Source of the DNA: Nocardioides sp.
GTDB lineage: Bacteria > Actinomycetota > Actinomycetes > Propionibacteriales > Nocardioidaceae
Length of the DNA: 64,000 nt
Assembly (NCBI GenBank): GCA_030145945.1
Contig: JASLDK010000119.1
Span: 1 to 64,000 of the forward strand
Direction of reading: 5' to 3'
The position numbers were made by a program, and so were the translations under genes. Below, piece by piece: positions 34,216 through 43,334 of the stretch. Each line of letters opens with the position of its first letter. Within the stretch, counting starts at the first letter, position 1. The notes beneath the pieces are model-generated. The model ran no database searches. It worked only from the letters and a program-made list of their open reading frames with translations, and was not told the origin of the DNA.

Positions 34216-37200
34216 CAGCGCCCCTTCCGGTGGCCGCCCGCGGCCGCGTTGTTGGTGCCCCTCGTGACTCGGTCGCCGATCACACCGGCCGACTTCTCGA
34301 CGGCCTTCTCGACCGCCTCGATCCGCTTCCCGAGATCACGGCGCGTCTTCTGCGCCTCCGCCACGACCCGGTCCTGCCCATTGATCAGCGGCTGGAGCGA
34401 CAACCCCGCCGTCTTCTGCGCACCGGCGATCGCGCGCTCACGGGTGTCGTACATCGACTGAAAGCGCTTGATGTCCGCCGCCGACATGCCAGCGAGCATC
34501 GCCATCGCATCGACACCCTGACCCTCAACTGCAGCCAGCGCCTGACCATGCAGACCCTTCGAGCCGAGTTGCTTCGCCAGATCGCTGAACCGGCCCGCGT
34601 TGTTGATGTCGGCCTGCAGAGTCCCGAAGACACCCATGCCGGCCTTCGTGCGATCAGCGGACGACATCCACACGTTGCCCATGTCGAACGGGTTGTGGCG
34701 CAACATGTCGCCGACCGTCGACTTGAGCTGATCCTGCTGATTGACCAGGTCGTCGCGCTTCTTGATCTCCCGCTGCAGGGCCTTGTCCGAGGCATCCCAA
34801 CGAGACTCGAGCCGCTTCGCCTTCTTCTCCAGCGCGGCGAACTCGCGGCCCAAATGCCCGCCATGAGTTCGGACCGTGCGAGCCAGCCGCCAGAACTCAT
34901 CGTCGACCTGCTTGGCCGACATACCGCCGGTCAGATCGAAGGCGTGCGCAGCGGCCGGCTTCCAGGCGGTGGAGCGCTTCTTGGACTTCTTCTTCGAGGA
35001 AGACGAGGACTTCCGCGAGGACGAGCCCGACTTCGTCGTCTTCGTGCCATAGCTGTCGGTCGCACCCGAGTTGATCAGATTCTTGATGGTCTGATTCGGC
35101 CCATCCACCCTCCCGCCACCGGCATAGCCGCGCAGGCTGCGCTGCATCGCATAGAGATTCGCAACGCCGGCGCGCTCCGTGGAGATAGCGTCGAAGACGA
35201 ACTCGCCGCCATGAACAACGCCGACCGGCTGCTGGCGTGGGTAGTTGCCCGTGAAGCCGCCGAACGAGTACGGCGTCGACGGGTCTCCGTCCCGCCCACC
35301 TTTGCCATGGCGCTGGGCAGCAGCGTTGACCCGATTGACGTAGACCTGCGTCGAGATCGACCGCGGGATCCCGTTCAGCTCGCGCTTGATCTGCGCGATC
35401 TTCGATTCGAACTGCGCGGCGCGCAGCTCCAGCGTTGTCGCCACAGAGCGAGGTGTCCCGGCAACGCTGTGCTGATACCGCTCGATCGCGACCTGGCCCA
35501 TTGCCCACGCACGGTTCGCGCGGGCAATCTCCGCCTGAGTGCCGTCTGCGAGCTGACGCATCCGAAGAGCGCCGGCCGGGCCAGCCTTCTCGAGCTCCTT
35601 GATCAGGCCGTCCGCGAGCCCCCGCCGTGCAGCCTTCTCGGCGTTCTGGCCGAAGGCAACGAGGGCTGCCGCCGAAATCTCCATCTGGCGGAGCCAACCG
35701 CCGAGTGAGACCTTGGCGTTGTTGATGTCCTTGCCGAGCACGATGAACTTGGCGGCCGTCTCGGCCGCGGCATTGCGCTCGGCGAGGATGGACCGCGCGG
35801 CACGCTGAGCTGCGGCGCCGTGTCGACCAGCGGCGTCGGCTGCGAGACCCTCAGCCCCAGTGAGCGATTCGACCTCGACCTTTGCCTGCGCGGCTGCCTT
35901 GTAGAGCTTGATCATGGCGTCGGCGTGACCACCGGCTATCAGCGCGGCAGGGTTGCCGCGAATCTGGTTCATGATCGAGTCCGCAGTTGACGCGATCTGC
36001 ACTGCGTTTCCCGACTCGGTCGCCGCCGTCAGCTGGTCGCGCATTGACGAGATAGCTTCGCCGGCCTTCTTGCCGCCCTCGGCAAGGTCCAGGAAGGCAC
36101 CGACCGCGAGCCCCACGCCAGCGCCCACCGGGCCAGCCATCGTTCCGGCAAGGCCGAGCGAGATCGTGTTCGTGAGCCCAAGGCTGTCGGCAGCGCCTGA
36201 CGTAGCGAGCGCTAGTCCGCCGACAGCAGCGCCGCCCTTCAGCGCGCTGACGCCGAGCCGACCCATTGCGCCACGCATTCGCTCGGTCTCGCGGGTCGTG
36301 CGAGCGCCGGCAGTTGCCATCGTCGAGTAGACGACGCCAAGATCACTGCCGACCTTGCGCATGTTTCCGCCGAGGCGACCCATCGCCCCGGACGCAGCCG
36401 GACCAAACGCTTGAGCCTGCAGCTTGCGAGTCAACTGCAGGGTCCGGTTGTAGATCGTTAGAGCGGCGATACCGGCGAAGATCGGCGTGCCGAGATTTGA
36501 GGTGGCGATCGCGGAGATCGCGTTGGCGAACGCAGTCAGGGAGTGGAGGACGGGGCCGCCAAGCGGTGCGGCCGCACGTCCGATGTCCACGAGCATCGTG
36601 GTCAGCGACCCGAGGAAGTCGAGAACCTGCGGGCCGCTCTCGCGCAGATAGGCGACGAAGTGTCTGAAACCGTCTGCCTTCGACAGGCCGGTCGCCCAGC
36701 GGTCGAAATCGGCGGCCATGTTCGCCATACCTGCGCCGAAGTCATTGTTCAGCGGGATGAACGCCTGCCACATCTCGGCGAGCCCGTGCGCGACCGAGCC
36801 GGTGGCGCGACCAAGGTCAGCCAACGCGGGCTTCGCTTCGGTCTCAATCGACCGGAAGAACGAGTCCCACTCCGGGCCAGCAAGCGCCGTCGCCCCCTGG
36901 CGAGCAAGATCGCCCATCGTCGTCGACAGGACGCCGATGATGCGCGCGACCTCAGGTGTCCGCGTCGCGAGCATGTCCAGCGCGTCGGTCATGCCGGGGA
37001 ACAGGCCGGCGCGGGCGGTCTGCTGCAAGCGATCGAACGTCGGCTGCATCGCCATCAAGTGGCGCGCGAACTCGGCCCCGGCCGGGCCAAGCTTGATCAT
37101 CTCCTCGCGGAGCTTCTCCAGGTGCGCCTTCGTCGGATCAAGCCGAGCGTCAGACATTGCCTTGAGTGCATCGCCGAGCCCATGGAAGGCGAGGACCGCG

Positions 37201-37550
37201 GACCCGGCGCCAAGGACAGCGAAGCCCAGCTCGTTACTTAGGCCGGCGAGCGCCGGGACCACCGATGCCGTGATCGGCACCAGTCCCGGCCCGAACACGG
37301 CGAGTGAGTCGGCGAGGATCCGCATCCGTCCGGACATGCGGTCGACTTCGGCGCCGTTGCGCTTCGCGGCCTTGCCGACGTTGTCCAGGTCGCGCTCAGT
37401 GTCACGGAGGGGCTTCTGCGCACGGACTGCGCGGCCCGAAAGGCCATCGATCTCGCGCTTGAGTAACGCGATTGCCGCAGCATCGCGGATCGCCTTCGAC
37501 TCGAAGTTCCCCTCAAGATCCAAGATCACGCGCTCACGACGAACGGCCAC
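34215..37550 (-). CDS. Tape measure protein
   Basis: 1111 residues, the longest phage gene. The N-terminus has charged coiled coils, then hydrophobic segments (GLVPITASVVPALAGLSNEL, LAGTMAGPVGAGVGLAVGAF) that may cross the host membrane during DNA entry. There is a Ser/Lys-rich stretch (SGSSSRKSSSSSKKKSKKRS) and a helical C-terminus. Length sets tail length; at roughly 1.5 angstrom per residue the tail would be about 165 nm (general rule, not measured). It follows the tail chaperones. Confidence 0.93.
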   Translation of the reverse strand: MAVRRERVILDLEGNFESKAIRDAAAIALLKREIDGLSGRAVRAQKPLRDTERDLDNVGKAAKRNGAEVDRMSGRMRILADSLAVFGPGLVPITASVVPALAGLSNELGFAVLGAGSAVLAFHGLGDALKAMSDARLDPTKAHLEKLREEMIKLGPAGAEFARHLMAMQPTFDRLQQTARAGLFPGMTDALDMLATRTPEVARIIGVLSTTMGDLARQGATALAGPEWDSFFRSIETEAKPALADLGRATGSVAHGLAEMWQAFIPLNNDFGAGMANMAADFDRWATGLSKADGFRHFVAYLRESGPQVLDFLGSLTTMLVDIGRAAAPLGGPVLHSLTAFANAISAIATSNLGTPIFAGIAALTIYNRTLQLTRKLQAQAFGPAASGAMGRLGGNMRKVGSDLGVVYSTMATAGARTTRETERMRGAMGRLGVSALKGGAAVGGLALATSGAADSLGLTNTISLGLAGTMAGPVGAGVGLAVGAFLDLAEGGKKAGEAISSMRDQLTAATESGNAVQIASTADSIMNQIRGNPAALIAGGHADAMIKLYKAAAQAKVEVESLTGAEGLAADAAGRHGAAAQRAARSILAERNAAAETAAKFIVLGKDINNAKVSLGGWLRQMEISAAALVAFGQNAEKAARRGLADGLIKELEKAGPAGALRMRQLADGTQAEIARANRAWAMGQVAIERYQHSVAGTPRSVATTLELRAAQFESKIAQIKRELNGIPRSISTQVYVNRVNAAAQRHGKGGRDGDPSTPYSFGGFTGNYPRQQPVGVVHGGEFVFDAISTERAGVANLYAMQRSLRGYAGGGRVDGPNQTIKNLINSGATDSYGTKTTKSGSSSRKSSSSSKKKSKKRSTAWKPAAAHAFDLTGGMSAKQVDDEFWRLARTVRTHGGHLGREFAALEKKAKRLESRWDASDKALQREIKKRDDLVNQQDQLKSTVGDMLRHNPFDMGNVWMSSADRTKAGMGVFGTLQADINNAGRFSDLAKQLGSKGLHGQALAAVEGQGVDAMAMLAGMSAADIKRFQSMYDTRERAIAGAQKTAGLSLQPLINGQDRVVAEAQKTRRDLGKRIEAVEKAVEKSAGVIGDRVTRGTNNAAAGGHRKGR

Positions 37551-37603
37551 CGGGTCACCTCAAATCGGAGACGAGCGCGCAGGCATGGCCCTACGCTGCA
37601 GGG

Positions 37604-37999
37604 ATGAAGGTGTGGATTGGCATGGCCTGTGTGACGGCTGTCGCGCTGGCCGGATGCGGAAGCAGTGACTTTGAGGTCAAGGGGACTCTCACGTTGCCCT
37701 TTGGTGACGAGGGGGCGACCGACGTGGGGGCTCGATGCCTCGGGCAGGGCGGCTATGCCGACATCGCCAGGGGGTCACAGATCGTCATCAAGAACGACAA
37801 GGGCAAGCGCATTGCAGTCGGTGCCCTGGGTGACGGGACGATCGAGCGCCAAGACGCAGGCTGGCTCTGTCATTTCGCCTACAGCATCAAGAGCATCCCG
37901 AGTGACGGCGATCTATACACGATCGCTATCGGAAACCGCGACGATTACACCTTCAAGAAGGCGGATGCGAGCGACCTCAGTCTGACTCTGGGGAACTAG
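37604..37999 (+). CDS. Moron: small phage-encoded lipoprotein
   Basis: 131 residues with a signal peptide and lipobox LAGC (Cys about residue 19), then a compact beta-rich domain with two further cysteines. It is on the plus strand inside the leftward tail operon, between tape measure and tail chaperone genes. TACGCT (37592-37597) ends 6 nt before the ATG, so it has its own leaderless promoter. That is the layout of a moron expressed in the lysogen. Surface-anchored phage lipoproteins can block superinfection; that role is an inference. Confidence 0.75.
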   Translation: MKVWIGMACVTAVALAGCGSSDFEVKGTLTLPFGDEGATDVGARCLGQGGYADIARGSQIVIKNDKGKRIAVGALGDGTIERQDAGWLCHFAYSIKSIPSDGDLYTIAIGNRDDYTFKKADASDLSLTLGN

Positions 38000-38896
38000 G
38001 ATCCGCGTTCACGTCCGTCGTGAAGTGGTCCCACGGCCGCACGTCGGTCTCCGCAAGGACGATCCGCACGCCGTCGTCGTAGTGGTACGGGTACGCCGGG
38101 GAGCGCTCCTTCGACCACGCCCGGAACGACCCGTCGTGGTAGGACAGATCATCGTGGAGCGCGGCGTACATCGCCCGGGCCGCCGCGAGTTCCATGGCGG
38201 CGTAGTCGATGAGCCGTTGCGGATACCAGAGCTTGTCCGGGTCGGCGTGTAGGTCGATCGACTGGCCGCAGTCGGGACAGATCGAGTTCTCGACGTCCCA
38301 TAGCTCCAACTGCCGGGCACGCTCGGCCTCGGGGAGATCGTCGAACTGGGTGAGGGTCAGCCCAAGCGCTCGGGCGGCTTCGAGTTCTCGTCTCTCGTCT
38401 GGTCGAGTGCGGAGACGAGGTTGGGAAGGGCTTTTGGGTCGGACACCTGCGCGGTGTTCACACCGATCAGTGCGCTGACGAGCCGGTCCCAGTCGGCGTC
38501 CGACAACGAGTCGAGAAAGGTGTCTCGCTCCACCGTGGCCATCACCGGCGCGATGATCGACTCAGGAACGAGCATGTCGCCGAGCGCGTCGATGTCGAAC
38601 CCGGCAAGCTGGTCGGCGTCGTTGCCCTCGCGCGGCTTGCACATGTCACGCGCCTCGCGCCAGCGACGACGCCCAACCTGCTGCAGCGTCACCGTCACGG
38701 CGCGCTCGGCGGCCTCGTCCACGAAGGCGTCGTAGGCCTCCGCGTTGGCGCGGGCCTTGTCCGGCTCGTCGTCGCCGACTCGACCCGGCGCCTTGACTTC
38801 CTCAACCTCGGTGGCCGCGAACAGCTCGCGCAGCTTCGCCAGATCCTCGCCCTGGTAGATGATCACGTCGACCGTGCGGGGGGTGATGACGGGCAT
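37977..38896 (-). CDS. Tail assembly chaperone, full-length -1 frameshift product (GT form)
   Basis: The chaperone gene that starts at 38896 can continue past its own stop by slipping back one base at 38432-38438. The -1 frame is open from there to the TGA at 37977, adding about 150 residues that include a Zn-like ENSICPDCGQSID and a helical C-terminus. The second reading frame has no good start of its own (first ATG about 38309, without ribosome site). This is the conserved siphovirus G/GT arrangement before the tape measure gene. Confidence 0.8.
38357..38896 (-). CDS. Tail assembly chaperone (G form, unshifted)
   Basis: 179 residues (MPVITPRTVDVIIYQGEDLA...), helical and acidic, with an arginine-rich middle. 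Zero-frame product ending ERLG. It would assist folding and polymerisation of the tape measure and tube, in a fixed ratio to the frameshifted form. It sits between the tail tube gene and the tape measure gene. Confidence 0.82.
   Translation of the reverse strand: MPVITPRTVDVIIYQGEDLAKLRELFAATEVEEVKAPGRVGDDEPDKARANAEAYDAFVDEAAERAVTVTLQQVGRRRWREARDMCKPREGNDADQLAGFDIDALGDMLVPESIIAPVMATVERDTFLDSLSDADWDRLVSALIGVNTAQVSDPKALPNLVSALDQTRDENSKPPERLG
38432..38438 (-). promoter_or_regulatory. -1 ribosomal slippage site (CCCAAAA)
   Basis: On the minus strand the zero-frame codons are gaC CCA AAA gcc, an exact X XXY YYZ heptamer (CCCAAAA). Slipping back one base gives CCC AAA, and the new frame is free of stops for about 150 codons. 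Confidence 0.85.
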
Positions 38897-38984
38897 AGGT
38901 GTCTCCTTCGACAGACCGACAGAATCGACAGGGAGATGGAGCCGGGACGGCGCAGGCTGTCGAACCCCGCGCCGCCCCGACGTA

Positions 38985-39515
38985 TCAGGCGACGAGCGCG
39001 ACGTAGCCGGTCGGCTGGGCGGTCACCGCGAAGGCCTGCTTGATCGCAGCCTCGGCGGCCTCGCCGTCACCCTCGGGCAGATCGACCTGGGCGCCGACCT
39101 CGATCGGGTAGATCTTCACGAACTGCCCGACCGCGAAGTCGGTCGCCACGGCAATGCCGAAGCGGACCACGAGGAAGCCGGTCGTTCCTTCCGGGAGCGC
39201 CTCGAGCGCCTTCTTGCCGGTCGAGAGCGCGGCAGCCTGCGGGTCCACGGCATACCGCAGATCACCGCCCTGCCACTGCGCCAGACCCATGCGCTCGAAC
39301 TGCTGGGTGTCACACACGCGCGGAGGCGGCGTGACCCGGTTCTGGTTCACGTCCGGCCGGGCGGTCGTGTTGTAGAAGTAGCACGACAGGTCGATCGCCG
39401 ACGCGGCCGTGATCTCGGTCAGCTTCGGCGCGGTCAGATCGGCGATCGCCGGAACGAAGGCATCTCGCTCGCGTCCGAATACCTTGGTGCCCGCGGGGCG
39501 GGTGGGTGTGGCCAT
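38985..39515 (-). CDS. Major tail (tube) protein
   Basis: 176 residues, beginning MATPTRPAGTKVFGRERDAF. Alternating strands with a long loop and C-terminal VTAQPTGYVALVA, the size and position of siphovirus tube proteins, directly before the tail chaperone. It overlaps the preceding gene by 4 nt. Confidence 0.8.
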   Translation of the reverse strand: MATPTRPAGTKVFGRERDAFVPAIADLTAPKLTEITAASAIDLSCYFYNTTARPDVNQNRVTPPPRVCDTQQFERMGLAQWQGGDLRYAVDPQAAALSTGKKALEALPEGTTGFLVVRFGIAVATDFAVGQFVKIYPIEVGAQVDLPEGDGEAAEAAIKQAFAVTAQPTGYVALVA

Positions 39516-39745
39516 CAGTCGGCCCCTTCCTCGATGGTGGCCTTGCGGCCGGCGGAGCCACGCTGGGTGGCGTTGGGGTTCGACAGACCAGCCGGAGCTT
39601 CGTAGTACTTCGGCGGGAGCGGGGTGCCGTCCGAGTGGGCGGCGGGCTTGTCCAGCAGCTCGTGGGCGTCCTCGCGGAAGGCGGAGGCGACGATCGAGTA
39701 CTGGTGCTTCGTGGCTCGGTCGCGGACGCGCAGGTATTCGGGCAT
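39515..39745 (-). CDS. Small head-tail region protein
   Basis: 76 residues (MPEYLRVRDRATKHQYSIVA...). A short strand-rich start that resembles the N-terminus of several actinophage connector-region proteins, then a polar tail. Function unknown. It overlaps the tube gene by 4 nt. Confidence 0.6.
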   Translation of the reverse strand: MPEYLRVRDRATKHQYSIVASAFREDAHELLDKPAAHSDGTPLPPKYYEAPAGLSNPNATQRGSAGRKATIEEGAD

Positions 39746-39772
39746 GGCGGATCTCCTTCAAGCAGGGAGCAA

Positions 39773-40177
39773 TCAGAGGGTGAAGGTCCAGGCAGAGATG
39801 CCGGACACGTATCCGGCGTCATCGGGGCCGATGTCGTCGGCGGTCTCGAACTGAACTGGCGTCGAAGCGAGGTCGCCCACGGTGATCACGGATCCCTCGA
39901 CTCCGTTGATCGCTGTCCGCATGACCCGGCAACCGTCAGACGAGCGGGCAACCACGCGGGTGGTCAGACGCCAGCCGACGGTCCCGATGCCGGAACACAC
40001 CCGGGACTCTCCTCCGACGCGACGCGAGAGCGTCCACTCGACGTACCGGCCGGGCAGTGAGGCCAGGGCGGCGGCCTCGTCGTACTCGTAGGGAGTCGCG
40101 GCGACGGGGGCGAGCAGTGAGGTCAGCAGCGCCTTCACTGCAGTAGCGACCGGCTGCTCGTCGGCGAGGTCGGTCAC
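39773..40177 (-). CDS. Tail terminator-like protein
   Basis: 134 residues with an N-terminal helix (ATAVKALLTSLLAPVAATPY) followed by beta-strands, the fold order of siphovirus tail terminators that cap the tube and join it to the head. The position after the gp10-like gene supports this. It overlaps its neighbour by 4 nt. Confidence 0.65.
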   Translation of the reverse strand: MTDLADEQPVATAVKALLTSLLAPVAATPYEYDEAAALASLPGRYVEWTLSRRVGGESRVCSGIGTVGWRLTTRVVARSSDGCRVMRTAINGVEGSVITVGDLASTPVQFETADDIGPDDAGYVSGISAWTFTL

Positions 40178-40563
40178 CAGAACCAGCCGTCCACGGTCTC
40201 GCGGACCGACGACGCGAACGCGGGGCCGACGATGTCCGCAGAGCGAGCCAGGTCAAGGTGCGGCTTCTGATTGCGCGAACCGCTCTCGAAGCTCATGCCG
40301 CCCTGAGGAAGTGCCGGATCGGGCCCGTACTCGCCAGCAATCAGGCCGAGCGCGCCGTAGAGCTTCATCTCGGAGGTGATCGAGCGCGGGTAGTGCTTGC
40401 CGTGGCGACCGGCGGACTTCTTCGCGTTCGCCCGTGCGATGTCGCGGCCCACGCGGATGCCGTCACGGACGACGCCGACCATGTCTTTGCGAGCAGTGGC
40501 CGCGATCCGGTCCATGTCCTTCGCCAGACCGTCGAGGCCAGCAGATTCGACAAGCACACGCAT
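40174..40563 (-). CDS. HK97 gp10-like tail completion protein
   Basis: 129 residues. The N-terminal DGLAKDMDRIAATARKDM helix and the strand SAGRHGKHYPRSITSEM resemble HK97-gp10-type proteins, which act in head-tail joining. It is placed between the DUF6093-like gene and the tail terminator. Confidence 0.7.
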   Translation of the reverse strand: MRVLVESAGLDGLAKDMDRIAATARKDMVGVVRDGIRVGRDIARANAKKSAGRHGKHYPRSITSEMKLYGALGLIAGEYGPDPALPQGGMSFESGSRNQKPHLDLARSADIVGPAFASSVRETVDGWFW

Positions 40564-40572
40564 AGTGACCTC

Positions 40573-40992
40573 CTACGGCGAAGGGACTTCGACGACATCA
40601 AGCCGCCGAGCAGTGGCATACGACTTCGCGGGGACGTTGACCACGAGGTAACGGCGACCGAGAAGTGCTGGGTCATCGAACTCACCAATATCGGCGATCT
40701 CGTACTCCCAGCCCTTGCCGCGGTCCAGGCCTGCGACCGGGACGTCGGCAGAGATCGGGATGTGCAGGCCGCCCTCCATGATCGGGCGGGCCACTCCGGC
40801 CACCGTGATGGTGCGGGTGACGGTGTCGCGGGTCGATGCCGCTCCACCCTGCACCTTGCCGAAGGTCTGGCCCTGCGGCGTGAAGGCGGGCTCGTCGTTG
40901 ACGAGACCCGCGGGCGCGTAGGCGGCCAGGGTGAGCGTCATCAGGGACTCGGCCCGCGCACGCATGGCACCCAGACGCGCGGTGCCCCTCAC
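40573..40992 (-). CDS. DUF6093-like connector-region protein
   Basis: 139 residues from a GTG overlapping the stop of the previous gene (GTGA). It starts MRGTARLGAMRARAESLMTL and has the beta-rich body seen in actinophage DUF6093 proteins of the head-tail connector block. The exact role is unknown. Confidence 0.65.
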   Translation of the reverse strand: MRGTARLGAMRARAESLMTLTLAAYAPAGLVNDEPAFTPQGQTFGKVQGGAASTRDTVTRTITVAGVARPIMEGGLHIPISADVPVAGLDRGKGWEYEIADIGEFDDPALLGRRYLVVNVPAKSYATARRLDVVEVPSP

Positions 40993-41555
40993 AGCGTCTC
41001 CACCACGACCGCGTTGCCCATCCCAAAACGGGAGCGGAGCCAGTCGCGGGTGATCTGCGGGATGAAGACGGGGCTGATCTGCCCGGCAGCCTCGGTGGTG
41101 TACGCCTCGCGCGCGTCGTCGAGACCAACCGAGGCGAGACCGGCAGTCGACCCGCCGCCCTCGGACTGGTGCTGCAACCACGTGGCCGCGAGCTGGGCGC
41201 ACAGGTCGACGATGTCTGGGGGAACCTCGTCCAGCCCCGACGTGTAGGTGACCGACACCGGCACGGGGCCATGACCCCAGCCGCAGTGACGCCACAGACC
41301 GTTCGGAAGCACCTCGAAGTCGGTGACCGCGTTGCCGTCGACCAGGACCGAGGTCACCGCGCGCACCGGCCCGGGGAGGGTCAGCAGGTTCGCGCGGCCG
41401 CCGTTGACGATGACCGTACCGGTGGTGGCGGTGATGGCCGAACCTGCGGCATCACGGATCGCGGAAGAGGCGATCGCGAGTGCCTTGTCGGCGTCGAGAT
41501 TGGTACGCCAGGCCAGCGGGAGGTCCGCCGAGGTTGCGAGCGGGTCGAGTGCCAC
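40989..41555 (-). CDS. Head-tail connector protein (gp6-like)
   Basis: 188 residues. N-terminal helices (DADKALAIASSAIRDAAG), a beta insert, then helices containing VPPDIVDLCAQLAATWLQHQ, matching the helical-bundle adaptor proteins that sit below the portal. It follows the capsid genes as expected. Confidence 0.75.
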   Translation of the reverse strand: MALDPLATSADLPLAWRTNLDADKALAIASSAIRDAAGSAITATTGTVIVNGGRANLLTLPGPVRAVTSVLVDGNAVTDFEVLPNGLWRHCGWGHGPVPVSVTYTSGLDEVPPDIVDLCAQLAATWLQHQSEGGGSTAGLASVGLDDAREAYTTEAAGQISPVFIPQITRDWLRSRFGMGNAVVVETL

Positions 41556-41573
41556 GACGGACCTCCCTTCGGC

Positions 41574-41747
41574 TCAGGCGTCGGACGGCTTCGCAGCCGC
41601 CTTCTTGGTGACGGGCTTCTCGGACGGCTTCGCAGCCGCCTTGTCCTCCACGAGCTCGAAGCCGGACGCCTTGTCGCGCAGCAGCGCGGCAGCGACGGCC
41701 TCCGAGACCGGGATGGCCAGGCCGTTGGGACCCTTGATGCGAGGCAT
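41574..41747 (-). CDS. Small head-region protein with repeated C-terminus
   Basis: 57 residues. Starts MPRIKGPNGLAIPVSEAVAA, a pattern like short proteins that precede connectors in actinophages. The C-terminus holds two copies of KAAAKPS, encoded by a 21-bp direct repeat (about 41581-41640). Its ATG overlaps the capsid gene stop. The short length hides it from routine ORF calling. Confidence 0.7.
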   Translation of the reverse strand: MPRIKGPNGLAIPVSEAVAAALLRDKASGFELVEDKAAAKPSEKPVTKKAAAKPSDA

Positions 41748-42592
41748 CAGATGATCACGTCGGCCGCGGCCAGCGCGGTCGGGCGAACGACCTTGCCGCC
41801 GTACAGGTGGAGGCCCTTGACGCCGTCCGCGAAGCGCTTCTCCATGCGGAAGGCCTCGACGGAGTTGATCTGCTCGGCGTAGGTGGTCGCCATCTGCGAG
41901 CCTGCGATCACGAGCTTGCCGGCGCCAGCGCCCGGACCGTCGGGAGCGTTGTTGCTCTTGCGGATCGAGAACCCGGCCGCCTCGCCGACGACGCCGTTGG
42001 CACGCACGACCGCGCCCGCCGCGTCACCGGCAGCCACGAACCGCTGGTCCTTGAGCAGCAGGCCGTGGAACTTCGGCGTGATGACCGCGAACCGGCCCTC
42101 GGTCGGGACGTTGGACTCGTCGAGCAGCGTCCCCAGGTCGACCAGGGTCTCGTAGGCAGCGGCCGCCGTGGCGAGCGTCTGCTCGGCGATCAGGTTGCCG
42201 GCGTCGACGCTGGTGGCCATCAGGCCCGCGACGTACTGGTCTGCCTTGTCGCGCAGCAGGTAGGCGGCGCGCTGGGCCTGGGCGGACATCACGTTGCCGC
42301 GTGCCTGCCGCTTCTCGATGTCGTCGACCTCGAAGGCGAAGTACGGCGACTGGGTGATCGTGAGCAGCTGCTCGGCGTCGTCGACATCCTCGATGGTGAT
42401 GTCGGTGTGCGCCGTGTAGGTGCCGATCGTCGGGTCGGAGAGGTTGACGATGTGGACCGTGTCGCCGTACTGGCTGATGTCACCCTCGTAGTCACGGTTT
42501 ACGACGCCAGTGGCGGCGTAAACGAGCGACTTCTGGAGCGCGACGAGCAGCTCGGCGGACCACACCTCGGGCTTGAAGTTTGCGATCGCCAT
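41747..42592 (-). CDS. Major capsid protein
   Basis: 281 residues. The N-terminus (MAIANFKPEVWSAELLVALQ) and the segment DTVHIVNLSDPTIGTY resemble P22-coat/HK97-fold capsid proteins of actinophages. There is a long helix with EKRQARGNVMSAQAQRAAYL. It is preceded by the scaffold gene and followed by connectors. Confidence 0.85.
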   Translation of the reverse strand: MAIANFKPEVWSAELLVALQKSLVYAATGVVNRDYEGDISQYGDTVHIVNLSDPTIGTYTAHTDITIEDVDDAEQLLTITQSPYFAFEVDDIEKRQARGNVMSAQAQRAAYLLRDKADQYVAGLMATSVDAGNLIAEQTLATAAAAYETLVDLGTLLDESNVPTEGRFAVITPKFHGLLLKDQRFVAAGDAAGAVVRANGVVGEAAGFSIRKSNNAPDGPGAGAGKLVIAGSQMATTYAEQINSVEAFRMEKRFADGVKGLHLYGGKVVRPTALAAADVII

Positions 42593-42619
42593 TGCGATCT
42601 CCTTTCAGAGGTTGTGTTT

Positions 42620-43285
42620 TCAGGAAGCGAGGTAGTCGGCGAGGCGTCCCTCGGCCTTGGCCTTGACGATTTCGTCGTGTCGGCCCTCGGCGTAGAGGCG
42701 CTTCACCTCCTGCTCGCTGAGTTGCGCGGGTCGGGACTCCTTGCGAGTACCGGCATCCACGTCGCCCTGGAACCGCTTGCCGTCTTGCACAGCCAGGTAG
42801 GGCTTGGTCTGAATGAGGTCATCGATCGCGGAGGCGATCTGCGAGGCGTTCACCTCGCCGTCCGTGCCGACCTCGAAGCCGGACAAGTCGATGAACCGGA
42901 GCGCGTCGGCAGGGTCGGACAGCTTGCCCGCTGCGGCGGCTCGCACTTCGGCCTTGAGAATGCGCTGATTGGCCTTGTCGAGCGCCTCGGCCTCGATGGC
43001 GCGCTTCTCCTGCTCGGCCGCGTACTCCTTCTCCTTGCCCTCGATCTGGGCGCGGAGCTGGTCGGCCTCCTCGCGGGCCTTGCGGGCCTCCTCGCGGGCG
43101 CTGTTGCGGTCGGCCTTCATGGCATCGAGGGCCTTCTTGCCCGCGTCTCCGAGGGCGGCCTCACCGTCGGTGACGGTCGCGGATTCTGTTGCAGATCCGG
43201 TGTCCGTGGTGGCCTCGACGGTCGCGGTCTCGCCGTCACCAGACGTCTGGGCGGTCTCGGTTGTTGCTTCGGCTTCGTCAGCCAT
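42620..43285 (-). CDS. Scaffold protein
   Basis: 221 residues. A Thr/Glu/Ala-rich disordered start, then a highly charged coiled coil (KADRNSAREEARKAREEADQ) and a C-terminal basic segment ending ADYLAS, the usual design of capsid scaffolds. GGAG lies 6 nt before the ATG at 43285. It lies directly upstream of the capsid gene. Confidence 0.8.
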   Translation of the reverse strand: MADEAEATTETAQTSGDGETATVEATTDTGSATESATVTDGEAALGDAGKKALDAMKADRNSAREEARKAREEADQLRAQIEGKEKEYAAEQEKRAIEAEALDKANQRILKAEVRAAAAGKLSDPADALRFIDLSGFEVGTDGEVNASQIASAIDDLIQTKPYLAVQDGKRFQGDVDAGTRKESRPAQLSEQEVKRLYAEGRHDEIVKAKAEGRLADYLAS

Positions 43286-43334
43286 GAGGATCTCCATTGC
43301 GGTGATCGGTCCGACACCTTGCGTGTCGGGAAGT

